Shown here: piece by piece, positions 41,426-50,411 of the stretch
Layout: each line of letters starts with the position of its first letter
How positions within the stretch are numbered: the first letter of the stretch is position 1
Source: Pelotomaculum_C sp050950345
GTDB taxonomy: Bacteria > Bacillota > Desulfotomaculia > Desulfotomaculales > Pelotomaculaceae
Length of the DNA stretch: 64,000 bases
Direction: 5' to 3'
Assembly (NCBI GenBank): GCA_050950345.1
Contig: JBMNHK010000003.1
Coordinates: 1-64,000 of the forward strand
The notes under the pieces: generated by a model
What the model was told of the DNA's origin: nothing
The model's database searches: none
What the model saw: only the letters and a program-made list of their open reading frames with translations
Made by a program: the position numbers and the translations under genes

Positions 41426-42690
41426 CAATTCCACAGACCATCAAGGGCTTTTTTCAGGTTGCCGCAATCTTCCCACGGTCCTATAGTTGCCAGAGAAAAA
41501 TTCTCCGGCTTTAACATTTCACTGGCCAGTGCCTGAATATCTTCGCCTTGAACCTTATTTACCAAATTGACGATCTCTTCAGGCGGCATAACCTGGCCCA
41601 GGTATAATTGTGATTTTCCCAAACGGCTCATTCTAGTACTGACGTTTTCAAGGCTTAAATAAAGGTTGCCCTTCAGCTGGTCTTTTGCCCGCTGCAACTC
41701 CTCTTTGCTGCATCCATTATTTTGAATATCCCAGATCTGTTTCAAGACTAATTCCAGAACTTCATCAATATTCTCTTTGCTTAGGCCTGCGTAAATACAG
41801 AATAAACCAGCATCATGATAGGATGTATGGTAAGAAAACACTGTATAAACCAGACCACGCTGCTCCCTGATTTCCTGGAAAAACCTGGAGCTTAATCCGC
41901 CGCCCAAAATGGTGTTGATTACCTGCAGGACATAATAATTATCATCATTGAGTTTTAAACCCGGTGTTCCTATACACAAATGTACCTGTTCAGTGTCCTT
42001 ACTGCGACACACCACATCTCGATGCGGTGTGGGCAAAACCAGCTTTCTGTTGGAATGGTTGCTTTTTTTTCGTTCCAACACGGGTTGCAGTTTGTTAACC
42101 ACTCTGTTGTGCTCAATATTGCCGGCAACCGCTACGATTAGTTTGGATGGGTCATAGTACTTATGATAGTAATCAATAATCTGCTCCCTGGTGATGTTGG
42201 CGATAACACCGGCTGTACCGATAATGGGTCTGCCCAGGGCATGTCCATTCCACATTGATCTGGCAAAAATATCATGCACAAGTTCATCCGGGGCATCCTC
42301 GTACATTTTAATCTCTTCCAGAATAACATTGCGTTCTCGCTCAATATCCTGCTGGTCAAATTTGGAGTTAAAAAACATGTCGCTGAGCACATCTACAGCC
42401 AGATCAAAGTGTTCGTCAAGTACCCGGGCATAATAACAGGTAAATTCTTTGGTTGTGAAAGCATTTAACTGGCCGCCGACGGCATCCAGGGTTTCTGCTA
42501 TATCTTTAGCGCTGCGCTTATCAGTGCCTTTAAACATCAGGTGCTCAATAAAATGGGAAACACCGCTTATTTCCTCAGTTTCATCACGGGAACCCACGTC
42601 CACAAAAAAACCAATTGCTACTGACCTGACATGGGGTAACTCCTCAGTGAGAATATTTATACCGTTATCCAGGGTTACCTTTTGATACAT
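41425..42690 (-). CDS. M16 family zinc peptidase (YmxG/MlpA type)
   Basis: 421 aa. The inverted zinc motif HFIEHLMFKGT (HxxEH, about residues 46-50) with the distal Glu in ERNVILEEIKMYED defines M16B peptidases. The C-terminal half is the inactive M16 repeat with SSRFFQEIREQRGLVYTV. It corresponds to B. subtilis mlpA, downstream of pnp and the deacetylase gene. Substrate unknown; cytosolic, no signal peptide. Coupled to dut. Confidence 0.95.
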   Translation of the reverse strand: MYQKVTLDNGINILTEELPHVRSVAIGFFVDVGSRDETEEISGVSHFIEHLMFKGTDKRSAKDIAETLDAVGGQLNAFTTKEFTCYYARVLDEHFDLAVDVLSDMFFNSKFDQQDIERERNVILEEIKMYEDAPDELVHDIFARSMWNGHALGRPIIGTAGVIANITREQIIDYYHKYYDPSKLIVAVAGNIEHNRVVNKLQPVLERKKSNHSNRKLVLPTPHRDVVCRSKDTEQVHLCIGTPGLKLNDDNYYVLQVINTILGGGLSSRFFQEIREQRGLVYTVFSYHTSYHDAGLFCIYAGLSKENIDEVLELVLKQIWDIQNNGCSKEELQRAKDQLKGNLYLSLENVSTRMSRLGKSQLYLGQVMPPEEIVNLVNKVQGEDIQALASEMLKPENFSLATIGPWEDCGNLKKALDGLWN

Positions 42691-42736
42691 ATACTGGAAA
42701 CCTCCTCAAAATGCGCTGACCCTCCAAGTATTCTTT

Positions 42737-43033
42737 TTAACCAGGTAAATTCCTCTTTATTGCGTCATAATTCGCCTCTTGTTTAATACAAACAGTAAGG
42801 GGCAGCTTTGCCGCACAACTATCAGCCACCAACTCCACGCGGCCTATAGTATTGCCCCTGGGTTTTTCAGTAGCATAAAACACTTGTCCCGTACTTGCAT
42901 CTATAAGTATTGCCGCGTCAGCGGTAATTTCCGGTTGAGGGGGATAGCCGGACTGAGCTGACCGGGCGGTGTTGAAAAAAACAGTGATCCGCTGAAGTAC
43001 TATAGGTTGCAGGTACCTGAGTAAACGGTGCAT
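42737..43033 (-). pseudogene. D-Ala-D-Ala carboxypeptidase with internal deletion
   Basis: A 98-aa frame. EITADAAILIDASTGQVFYATEKPR matches the start of the PBP5/DacF catalytic domain in mature form (shown here in short: ADAAILIDASTGQVFYA). It is immediately followed by GNTIGRVELVAD and KLPLTV, which look like the C-terminal beta domain of the same family. The SxxK, SxN and KTG active-site motifs, about 300 residues, are absent. No usual signal peptide remains. I read it as an in-frame internal deletion leaving a non-functional remnant. Confidence 0.6.
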
Positions 43034-43084
43034 TTGTTTATAACCGCCTTTTATGATCAGGTTACCCTTTCATGCAACAGATTA

Positions 43085-43771
43085 TTAGCCGAGTAGTACT
43101 GATATCGTTACTATTTCATAACCGGCTAGCTTTAGTTCTTGGATTATTGTGGGTAGGGCCTCTACGGTCGGCGAGGTAGGATGCAGCAGCACAATCGCGC
43201 CATGATGCAGCTTACCCATAACCCTGTCCACAAGCACCGATGGTGCCGGACGCTGCCAGTCAATGGTATCGATACTCCAAAGGATGGTCTGATAACCTGC
43301 TTGTGAGGCAGCCTCTAATACATGATCAGCACGTTCACCATATGGCGGGGCAAATAACCTGGTTTTAACACCGCAGGCGTTTTCTATAGCAGCTTCTGCT
43401 TGCTTTATTTCAGTCAAGTTGGCCTCACGTGAAATGTTATCCGGGTGAGGGTGAGAGTAGCCGTGATTGCCCACTTCATGTCCGTCCAGAGCAATTTGTT
43501 TAGTTAAGTCAGGAAAATCCTCTGCCCATTGACCTCCGATGAAAAAAGTAGCAGGCACATTATTATCTTTAAGTACGGTGAGAATTTGGGGTATATATTC
43601 TTCGCCCCAAACAACATTGAAGGTCAGGGCAATCTTTTTCTCCCTATCGTTGCCATGATAAATAGGACCTGTTGCTTTAACCGCGACTCCATGCCAGATA
43701 CCTGATGCACACACTATTCCACAAATGATAAGTGATAAAACGAAAAGCATAGGTGTCTTTAATAATTTCAA
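43085..43771 (-). CDS. Polysaccharide deacetylase (YlxY-like)
   Basis: 228 aa. An N-terminal membrane or signal segment (MLFVLSLIICGIVCASGI, residues 8-25) precedes a NodB-type domain: ALTFNVVWGEEYIPQIL (motif 1, with Asn where Asp-Asp is usual), HEVGNHGYSHPHPDN (zinc His pair), FAPPYGERADHVL and LHPTSPTVEALPTII. The TFDDG motif 1 is changed to TFNVVWG, as in YlxY-type proteins, so enzymatic activity is uncertain. B. subtilis ylxY occupies the same place after pnp. Confidence 0.9.
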   Translation of the reverse strand: MKLLKTPMLFVLSLIICGIVCASGIWHGVAVKATGPIYHGNDREKKIALTFNVVWGEEYIPQILTVLKDNNVPATFFIGGQWAEDFPDLTKQIALDGHEVGNHGYSHPHPDNISREANLTEIKQAEAAIENACGVKTRLFAPPYGERADHVLEAASQAGYQTILWSIDTIDWQRPAPSVLVDRVMGKLHHGAIVLLHPTSPTVEALPTIIQELKLAGYEIVTISVLLG

Positions 43772-43835
43772 TTATGGCACCTCCCTTTCATTATTAAAAA
43801 CCCTATGCTAAATAGGAACAGAATATTTTTCAAAA

Positions 43836-43910
43836 ATAAAAAAACCTCTATGAAGTGGTTTATGAAGCCCGGAAAACAGCTACTTTGTAAACCACAACCA
43901 GTGAGGTTTT
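43836..43910 (-). terminator. Terminator of rpsO-pnp
   Basis: AAAACCTC (43903-43910 read on the minus strand) pairs with GAGGTTTT (43841-43848), with an inner GTGGTTTAC/TAAACCAC pairing, followed by TTTTATTTTTG. About 30 nt after the pnp stop. Confidence 0.85.
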
Positions 43911-43936
43911 CTGATATGCGATATATGCCGGGAAGT

Positions 43937-46132
43937 TTATCCCCTGTGTTTTTGCACGCGTTGTTGACGTTCTCTTTTGACCTCTCCACCTTCGGGCGCA
44001 GGCATGGCATCCTTCCTGGACAGCTTCAAGCGTCCCTGATTGTCATAACCGAGCACCTTGACCAGGATCATATCTCCCTCTTTGACAACATCTTCAACTT
44101 TGTTTACCCTGTTGTGAGCCAGTTGTGAGATATGGACGAGGCCTTCTTTGCCGGACAGGCCTAAAACACCCGGTATCACTTCAACAAAACAACCGAAATC
44201 CATGATCTTTACTACCCTGCCGTTATAGATCTCACCAGTTTGGGGATCTTTGGTCAGAATTTCAATGATCTCCTGAGCCCTTTTGCCTTTATCTTGATCG
44301 ACTGCAGCAATAAACACTCTGCCGTCATCCTCAATATCGATTTCAGCCCCTGTTTCTTCGATAATTTTTTTGATTATTTTGCCGCCTGGGCCGATGACGT
44401 CCCTTATTTTTTCCGGATCTATGTGCATGTTAATAATACGCGGTGCGTGAGGTGATAACTCCGGCCGGTATTTGGGCAGGACAGCCAGCATTTTTTGTAG
44501 AATATGCATGCGGCCTTCGTGTGCCTGGGCCAACGCCTGTTCAAAAACTTCTTTATTGATCCCCGCAATCTTGATATCCATCTGCAAGGCTGTTATACCT
44601 TTTTCGGTCCCGGCAACTTTAAAATCCATGTCTCCTAAATGGTCCTCATACCCCTGGATATCAGTCAGCACTGCAAAACGATCACCTTCTTTAATTAACC
44701 CCATGGCTACGCCGGAAACCGGTGCGCTGATAGGAATACCTGCATCCATAAGAGCCAAACAACTGCCGCAGACACTGCCCATGGATGTCGAACCGTTGGA
44801 TTCAAGGGCTTCTGAAACAAGCCTGATCGTGTAAGGGAAAACATCCTCCGGCGGGATTACAGCCAGCAAAGCCCGTTCTGCTAAGGCGCCATGTCCAATT
44901 TCCCTGCGCCCCGGTGAACGCATGGGCCTGGTTTCACCAACACTGTATGGTGGGAAATTGTAATGATGCATAAACCTTTTGGATTCTTCTATCCCCAGAC
45001 CGTCAATGATCTGTTCTTCTGATATGGTGCCCAGGGTCGCTGCGGTGAGGATCTGAGTTTGTCCTCTGGTAAAGAGCCCAGACCCATGGGCTCTGGGTAA
45101 GATGCCTACTTCAACCGTTATTGGCCGCACCTCTGAAAGCGTTCTGCCATCTATTCTCATATTTTTGGTCGTTATCATCTGGCGCATTAATCGTTTTTCA
45201 GTTGCATCCAGGAGCTTTTCTATGTCATCTTCCTGTTCAGGGAATTGCTCAGCCAGCTCTTCTACCAACCCGTTTTTTAGCTCGTCCAGGTAAACATCGC
45301 GGGCTTGCTTGGAAAGCCTTTCGGTGCTGCAGCGCATCAACGCCTCCTCAAGTCTGGGTGCGGCAAGGCTATTAACAGCTTCTACCAGCTCCGGCGCCGG
45401 TTCGAAATCCTCCACTAGGAACTTTTCTTTAGCCAGCCCGCGGGATAATGCTGCTGCACGGAAATCTTCAATGAAATCAACAATTTCTTTGACCTTATCA
45501 TGACCGAAAGTGATCGCATCCAGCATGATATTTTCAGGTACTTCTTTAGCTCCGGCCTCAACCATCATAATTGCGTCTTTCGTACCTGCAACCACCAGGT
45601 GCAGCTCACTCTGTTCCTCTTGCTCCAGAACAGGGTTAATGACCAACTCATCATTGACCCGCCCGACAATAACCCCTCCTATCGGATGCTGCAAAGGTAT
45701 TTCGGAAATATGCAGGGCCGCGGATGCTCCTACCATAGCAGCTATTTCCGGTGCATGATCCTGATCAACTGACATGACTGTAGCCACAACCTGTACTTCA
45801 TTGCGCAGATTCTCCGGGAATAGGGGGCGCAAAGGCCTGTCTATTAACCTGCAGGAAAGGATAGCCTTTTCAGTGGGTCTGGCTTCTCTTTTTATAAAGC
45901 CACCGGGAATCTTACCAACCGCATAAAAACGCTCTTCATAATCAACTGTCAAGGGGAAAAAATCTATACCCGGCCTAACATTTCTTGCCATTGTTGCAGT
46001 AACGAGAACAGTTGTGTCACCATAACGCACAAAAACAGCGCCGCCTGCCTGCTTAGCCAGCCGGCCTGTCTCCAGGCTCATAGGTCGTCCACCTATATTT
46101 AATTCCATTCTTAAAACTGGGTTATCTGACAT
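43937..46132 (-). CDS. pnp: Polynucleotide phosphorylase
   Basis: 3'-5' phosphorolytic exonuclease, 731 aa. Two RNase PH domains (first from about residue 10; second with GSGLFTRGQTQILTAATLG, about 340) are joined by a helical linker. KH domain IRDVIGPGGKIIKKIIEETGAEIDIEDDG and S1 domain GRVVKIMDFGCFVEVIPGVLGL follow. ATG 46132 (MSDNPVLRMELNIGG) is the first with an AGGAGGT upstream; the longer frame adds 27 atypical residues. Downstream of rpsO as in most bacteria. Confidence 0.97.
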   Translation of the reverse strand: MSDNPVLRMELNIGGRPMSLETGRLAKQAGGAVFVRYGDTTVLVTATMARNVRPGIDFFPLTVDYEERFYAVGKIPGGFIKREARPTEKAILSCRLIDRPLRPLFPENLRNEVQVVATVMSVDQDHAPEIAAMVGASAALHISEIPLQHPIGGVIVGRVNDELVINPVLEQEEQSELHLVVAGTKDAIMMVEAGAKEVPENIMLDAITFGHDKVKEIVDFIEDFRAAALSRGLAKEKFLVEDFEPAPELVEAVNSLAAPRLEEALMRCSTERLSKQARDVYLDELKNGLVEELAEQFPEQEDDIEKLLDATEKRLMRQMITTKNMRIDGRTLSEVRPITVEVGILPRAHGSGLFTRGQTQILTAATLGTISEEQIIDGLGIEESKRFMHHYNFPPYSVGETRPMRSPGRREIGHGALAERALLAVIPPEDVFPYTIRLVSEALESNGSTSMGSVCGSCLALMDAGIPISAPVSGVAMGLIKEGDRFAVLTDIQGYEDHLGDMDFKVAGTEKGITALQMDIKIAGINKEVFEQALAQAHEGRMHILQKMLAVLPKYRPELSPHAPRIINMHIDPEKIRDVIGPGGKIIKKIIEETGAEIDIEDDGRVFIAAVDQDKGKRAQEIIEILTKDPQTGEIYNGRVVKIMDFGCFVEVIPGVLGLSGKEGLVHISQLAHNRVNKVEDVVKEGDMILVKVLGYDNQGRLKLSRKDAMPAPEGGEVKRERQQRVQKHRG

Positions 46133-46245
46133 TAATGGAATATACCTCCTGAACAATAAGAAAATATTTACAATCCAATTACTATTCGACATATTTAATA
46201 TTATTTCCTTCAATGCAGGAAAAATAACATGGTTAATGAAATTAA

Positions 46246-46269
46246 AAGAAGCGGTAATACCCGCCTCTT
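46246..46269 (-). terminator. Terminator between rpsO and pnp
   Basis: AAGAGGCGG pairs with CCGCTTCTT (one G-U or mismatch) across a short loop, followed by TTAATTTC on the minus strand. It starts 9 nt after the rpsO stop; probably partial, letting some transcripts reach pnp. Confidence 0.65.
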
Positions 46270-46277
46270 AAAAACTG

Positions 46278-46547
46278 CTATTTTCTTAATCCAAGCTTCT
46301 CAATCAATGAACGATACCGATCAAAATGACGGTCTTTCAAATAATTGAGCAAGGCTCTTCTTTGTCCAACCATTTTTAATAATCCACGTCTTGAATGATG
46401 GTCACCTTTATGGATTTTCAAGTGTTCTGTAAGAATATTGATTTTCTCAGTCAAAACTGCTACCTGAACTTCCGGCGAACCGGTATCAGTCTCATGTAAT
46501 CTGTATTGCTCAATCACACTTTGCTTATGGTCGGTAGTTAAAGCCAT
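46278..46547 (-). CDS. rpsO: 30S ribosomal protein S15
   Basis: 89 aa, primary 16S rRNA binder of the platform. ETDTGSPEVQVAVLTEKIN, LKIHKGDHHSRRGLLKMVGQRR and LLNYLKDRHFDRYRSLIEKLGLRK are universal signatures. ATG 46547 follows GGAGGTGAGG. The roughly 90-nt gap upstream could hold the S15 autoregulatory site, which I could not define by eye. Confidence 0.98.
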   Translation of the reverse strand: MALTTDHKQSVIEQYRLHETDTGSPEVQVAVLTEKINILTEHLKIHKGDHHSRRGLLKMVGQRRALLNYLKDRHFDRYRSLIEKLGLRK

Positions 46548-46637
46548 GCTCCTCACCTCCTTCTTCTATAACTATCCCTGTAGGCCAAGTTAACCGCCGG
46601 AGAACGAATTACCTAGCCTGCAGTTCAAAAACCAAAA

Positions 46638-46859
46638 TTACTTTCCGATAATTGTTATAACCAGCCGTCCCTTTGGTATATCTTTAGCTACGATGTCAAA
46701 AACACGGCCTGATTTGGCAATAAAACCACGAAAACGGGTAGCTGTTGGTATACGGCCAGGTATGCCATTAGCTGCATCGATAATATCAGCAACCAGGATC
46801 TTGTCCTGCCGGATATCCCGCAACCGCTTTTTAGCGTGTTCCGTAATGATTACCCTCAT
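46638..46859 (-). CDS. Small toxin-like protein (DUF4258/RelE-like appearance)
   Basis: 73 aa from ATG 46859, 4 nt after the stop of the gene at 46864. It begins MRVIITEHAKKRLRDI, the HAxxR(L/M) start seen in DUF4258 and other small toxin-fold proteins, and ends FDIVAKDIPKGRLVITII, as in RelE/HigB-type beta sheets. Pattern and gene pairing suggest a toxin-antitoxin toxin. A housekeeping RNA-related protein is possible, given the place between ribF and rpsO. No family is assigned with certainty. Confidence 0.6.
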   Translation of the reverse strand: MRVIITEHAKKRLRDIRQDKILVADIIDAANGIPGRIPTATRFRGFIAKSGRVFDIVAKDIPKGRLVITIIGK

Positions 46860-46863
46860 CGGC

Positions 46864-47091
46864 TCAATCGGCACAGGACATGTATGGTTGTCCGTCTTCT
46901 TCCTGTGCCAGGAAAGCATAAAGAGCATCCTGGAAAGCAGTTATCCCAGCGTTTTCAATATTGGACTGGTTGTAGATTGCTTCCAATTCCATTTTTAGAG
47001 ACTGAAAATCTTCACTAAGACAGATCATGGCAATATGACTTAGGAATTTTTTCATATCCTCTTCTGTGGCGTTGGGTTGAGTAACCGGCAA
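46864..47091 (-). CDS. Small acidic helical protein, possible antitoxin
   Basis: 75 aa from TTG 47091, preferred because AGGGAG lies 8 nt upstream. All-helical and acidic (ATEEDMKKFLSHIAMICLSED, LKMELEAIYNQSN, AFQDALYAFLAQEEDGQPY). It has its own promoter at 47135-47164 and is followed after 4 nt by the toxin-like gene. I do not recognise a family. Confidence 0.6.
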   Translation of the reverse strand: MPVTQPNATEEDMKKFLSHIAMICLSEDFQSLKMELEAIYNQSNIENAGITAFQDALYAFLAQEEDGQPYMSCAD

Positions 47092-47134
47092 GGTAACGTC
47101 TCCCTTCAATAATCATCTGCCGTTTACCGCATTT

Positions 47135-47164
47135 ATTTTAGCACAAATCCGGTACACGTGTAAA
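47135..47164 (-). promoter_or_regulatory. Promoter of the toxin-antitoxin-like pair
   Basis: TTTACA (47159-47164), 18-nt spacer with TGC extension, TAAAAT (47135-47140) on the minus strand. About 44 nt before TTG 47091. Confidence 0.6.
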
Positions 47165-47201
47165 CTTCAGCCTAAAAAATTATATTATTGACAAGGGCCG
47201 G

Positions 47202-48137
47202 TTATTCTTTTATTTTCATTTTTTCAGCTTTTGCTTCCATTATGTCTCTTTTTATTTGTTTAACCAGTTCCGATGATGAGGCAAATTTCTTTTCTTTTCT
47301 CAATCTTTTAATGAAGCTCACCTTTATATTATACCCATAAAGATCATCATAGAAATCCAACAGATGTACTTCAATGTTTCTTTCACTATGATTAAAAGTA
47401 GGTTTAACCCCTATGTTGGCTACCCCATAATAAGCATCCCCATCGATATATACCTTTGTTAAATATACACCGTTGGCCGGTACCAATAACCCTTTTTCGA
47501 TACCCAAATTGGCTGTAGGAAAACCGAGGTCGCGGCCGCGCTTGGCGCCGCTGACAACTTCCCCCAGCACAAAAGGAGCATAGCCGAGATATTTAGCTGC
47601 TTCAGTTACCTCTCCAGCTGCCAATAATTTTCTGATCAGGGTACTGCTGACGGGTTGCCCTTCAAGAGAAATTGGAGGGATCACTTTGAGCACAAAACCG
47701 TAGGACGCAGCCATTTCTTCCAGCAAAGCTGGTGTGCCCCGGCCATAACGGCCAAAGGTATAATTATATCCGACCACCAAACCACATGCGTTCATTTCCT
47801 CAAGCAGGATGTCCTTTACAAATTCTTCCGGCGAGATAGACGCAAAGCCCAGATCGAAGGGGATTTGCAGCAGCACTTCTACACCTAGCTTAGCAAAAAA
47901 TTTTTGCTTGACAGTTTGAGGCAACAGGAGGGGAGGGCACTTATCGGGTTTTAGCACTGCCAGTGGGTGGGGATGAAAAGTAAGTATGGTAGGTGTTCCT
48001 CTAACCTGCCTGGCCATCTCCACAAGTTCGGAAATTAATCTTTGGTGTCCAATGTGTACGCCGTCGAAGTTTCCCAGGCCCACAACGATTTTGTTATGCT
48101 TTTTTTTAAGGCCGTTCCAATGATGATATAATCGCAA
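47202..48137 (-). CDS. ribF: Bifunctional riboflavin kinase/FAD synthetase
   Basis: Makes FMN and then FAD; 311 aa. N-terminal FMN adenylyltransferase with VVGLGNFDGVHIGHQRLI (GxFDGxHxGH) and PVSSTLIRKLLAAGEV. C-terminal flavokinase with GAKRGRDLGFPTANLG and VKPTFNHSERNIEVHLLDF. The start is TTG 48137 after GGAGGGAATTG. It is the last gene of the rimP-nusA-infB operon. Confidence 0.97.
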   Translation of the reverse strand: MRLYHHWNGLKKKHNKIVVGLGNFDGVHIGHQRLISELVEMARQVRGTPTILTFHPHPLAVLKPDKCPPLLLPQTVKQKFFAKLGVEVLLQIPFDLGFASISPEEFVKDILLEEMNACGLVVGYNYTFGRYGRGTPALLEEMAASYGFVLKVIPPISLEGQPVSSTLIRKLLAAGEVTEAAKYLGYAPFVLGEVVSGAKRGRDLGFPTANLGIEKGLLVPANGVYLTKVYIDGDAYYGVANIGVKPTFNHSERNIEVHLLDFYDDLYGYNIKVSFIKRLRKEKKFASSSELVKQIKRDIMEAKAEKMKIKE

Positions 48138-48140
48138 AAT

Positions 48141-49085
48141 TCAATTCCCTCCTGCTTTGACTTGCAAGACGCATACCGGTTTAAAAAACAATCTATCCGG
48201 CTGTCCCGGCTCAAAGGTGGTTTCAGCAACTGCCAGCAGACGATCTTCACCGACTAACTGTACCAGTACCCCCGGTGCTAGATCTTCCGGCATATCGCTT
48301 ACACCAGGTTGGTAGAGTATTGAACCCGATGCGACAGCGGCCATGGCGCCTTTTTTTACAGTTACAACAGGCATAGACGGCAGCACCTGTTCCATCGGAA
48401 TAATTTTTTCTGCCATCCTGCCTTCTCTGGCGGCTTCCTTGACCTCTTCCAGAGTGACTGCATCAGCAAGGTCGAATATTCCAGCTCTGGTGCGCACAAG
48501 GAAAGACATATAAGCGCCACAGCCCAGATAATTACCCAGATCTTCACACAGGGTTCTTACATATGTTCCTTTGGAGCAATGCAGGTGCAGCAAAGCTCTA
48601 GGTGCTGTGCTACCCCAGTTTCTGCCCCCAATATACTCTAAAGAATGTATATCAACCTCCCTGGCCGGTCGCTCGATTACAATTCCCAGCCTGGCTAACT
48701 GGTAGAGCTTTTTGCCTTGTTGCTTAACAGCAGAAGCCATAGGAGGAACTTGCTTAATTCGCCCGGTAAAAACCGGCAATGCCTCCCGAACTGCTGCTTC
48801 AGTAAGGCTTGAGGCGTCAAAACGACCGGTGACAGACCCAAAAGAATCCCCTGTTGCAGTACTAAGTCCAAAGGTTATTTCCACCCTGTATTCTTTACTG
48901 TCATCTGCCAGGAATTGTGCCAGGCGGGTAGCCTGTCCCAAACAAACCACCAGAACTCCGGCGGCTCCCGGATCCAGCGTACCGGTATGGCCTGCTTTTT
49001 TGATATCGCAAGTTCGCCTGACAAAATTAATTACATCATGAGAAGTCATACCTGGAGGCTTTAGAACACATAGGATCCCATTCAT
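48141..49085 (-). CDS. truB: tRNA pseudouridine(55) synthase
   Basis: 314 aa. GILCVLKPPGMTSHDVINFVRR is the diagnostic start; HTGTLDPGAAGVLVVCLGQATRL has the catalytic Asp (about residue 39). YRVEITFGLSTATGDSFG and CSKGTYVRTLCEDLG follow, and a C-terminal PUA-like domain begins near residue 245. ATG 49085 overlaps the nrnA stop as TGATG; ribF follows after 3 nt. Confidence 0.97.
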   Translation of the reverse strand: MNGILCVLKPPGMTSHDVINFVRRTCDIKKAGHTGTLDPGAAGVLVVCLGQATRLAQFLADDSKEYRVEITFGLSTATGDSFGSVTGRFDASSLTEAAVREALPVFTGRIKQVPPMASAVKQQGKKLYQLARLGIVIERPAREVDIHSLEYIGGRNWGSTAPRALLHLHCSKGTYVRTLCEDLGNYLGCGAYMSFLVRTRAGIFDLADAVTLEEVKEAAREGRMAEKIIPMEQVLPSMPVVTVKKGAMAAVASGSILYQPGVSDMPEDLAPGVLVQLVGEDRLLAVAETTFEPGQPDRLFFKPVCVLQVKAGGN

Positions 49086-50059
49086 CAATCTTTCCCCGCC
49101 ATTGCTATTAAAGCTTCTTTTACCAGTGACTCCTGAACTTCAGTCAGATTGCCTGTCATTGTGCAGCCTGCTGCTCGTACATGACCGCCGCCGCCAAATT
49201 TATTGGCCAGCTTATTTACATCGACTTGATGTTTTGAACGCAAACTTATTTTATAAGCACCCTCTGAGATCTCTCTGAACAATATAGCTATCTCTACACC
49301 TCTAATAGACTTGCAATAGTTGACCAGGTTTTCCGTATGTTCGCCTCTGGCGCCTGTTTTTTCAAACATCTCCAGGGTAACTGTCATCCAGGCTATTTTT
49401 CCGTCAGGTGACAGGGTCAGTGTATGTAAAGCTTCCCTTAGGATAAAAAGGGAGACTAAAGGGTTTTCATCATACAGCGCTAAATAGATTTTGGCGCCCG
49501 GGACCCCCAGCGCCAGCAGTTCTGCTGCCCGTTGATGGGTAGCAGAGTTGACATTGTCATATCGGAAGGAACCTGTATCAGTTACTATGGCCGTAAAAAG
49601 GTTTATCCCCGCTTCAACTGAAATATCCACCTGCATGAGGCGCAGCAAATCGAATACTATTTCCCCAACAGCTGCTGCGGATGTGTCAATATAATTGTAC
49701 CCCTTCCCCAGTCCTGGCCCGAAGTGATGATCTATATTGATAATGACATAATCCAGGGCTAAAAGCTCCTGGTAGCCCTTCCCTAGACGTTGCGGGACGG
49801 AGCAGTCCAGGATAATTATGGTTTCAAAATCATCCACGGGTGGTTCGCCAATATGAAAACGGCTAACCCCCGGCAAAAAGTCATACAATGCCGGAACTGG
49901 GTCCGGGCTGGCCATGATCACTTTTTTACCCATGGCCTCCAGGCTCAAGCCCAGTGCTAATACCGAACCCAGACAGTCACCATCCGGCATTATATGTCCA
50001 CAAATCAATATGCTCTCGGCATTTTTTATGGCAGCACCAATGTCTTGCAGGCTAGTCAT
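49085..50059 (-). CDS. nrnA: DHH-family bifunctional oligoribonuclease/PAP phosphatase
   Basis: Degrades nano-RNAs and 3'-phosphoadenosine 5'-phosphate; 324 aa. DHH domain: CGHIMPDGDCLGSVLALGL (motif I), IILDCSVPQRLG (motif II), VIINIDHHFGPGLG (DHH, about residues 108-113). C-terminal DHHA1 domain ends KFGGGGHVRAAGCTM. It lies between rbfA and truB, overlapping both by a few bases. Confidence 0.95.
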   Translation of the reverse strand: MTSLQDIGAAIKNAESILICGHIMPDGDCLGSVLALGLSLEAMGKKVIMASPDPVPALYDFLPGVSRFHIGEPPVDDFETIIILDCSVPQRLGKGYQELLALDYVIINIDHHFGPGLGKGYNYIDTSAAAVGEIVFDLLRLMQVDISVEAGINLFTAIVTDTGSFRYDNVNSATHQRAAELLALGVPGAKIYLALYDENPLVSLFILREALHTLTLSPDGKIAWMTVTLEMFEKTGARGEHTENLVNYCKSIRGVEIAILFREISEGAYKISLRSKHQVDVNKLANKFGGGGHVRAAGCTMTGNLTEVQESLVKEALIAMAGKD

Positions 50060-50411
50060 CTTCTCTGCCTTCCTTGTCCTTAACTGCGTTCATCAGCGCT
50101 ATTAGCCTTGTACCCCTCTCAATAGATTCGTCCAGTATAAAAGTGATCTCCGGCGTATAGCGTAATCGAATCCTTTTAGCCAGCTCTCCGCGCACAAACC
50201 CATTAGCTTTTTGCAGTGCTTCTATAGTGGCTTTTCGCTCTGCAGCTTCACCAAAAACACTGACATATATATTGGCGTAACGTAGATCTTTAGTTACTAC
50301 CACCGAGGTGATGGATGCAAAACCAATTCTGGGATCCTTCAACTCCTCTGTCAATAACTGAGATACTTCTTTTTTTATTGCTTCAGCTAATCTCTCAGGA
50401 CGAAAAGACAT
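50052..50411 (-). CDS. rbfA: Ribosome-binding factor A
   Basis: 30S maturation factor; 119 aa. RPERLAEAIKKEVSQLL, the KH-like DPRIGFASITSVVVTKDLRYANIYVSV, and IRLRYTPEITFILDESIERGTRL are typical. ATG 50411 follows AAGGTGG; the longer frame adds 18 residues of no family similarity. A 130-nt gap separates it from infB; ylxP, usual here in Bacillus, is absent. Confidence 0.95.
   Translation of the reverse strand: MSFRPERLAEAIKKEVSQLLTEELKDPRIGFASITSVVVTKDLRYANIYVSVFGEAAERKATIEALQKANGFVRGELAKRIRLRYTPEITFILDESIERGTRLIALMNAVKDKEGREDD

Noticed and set aside
43768..44010. 80-codon ORF between pnp and the deacetylase gene
   Set aside because: It covers the pnp 3' end and its terminator in another frame, with no ribosome site.
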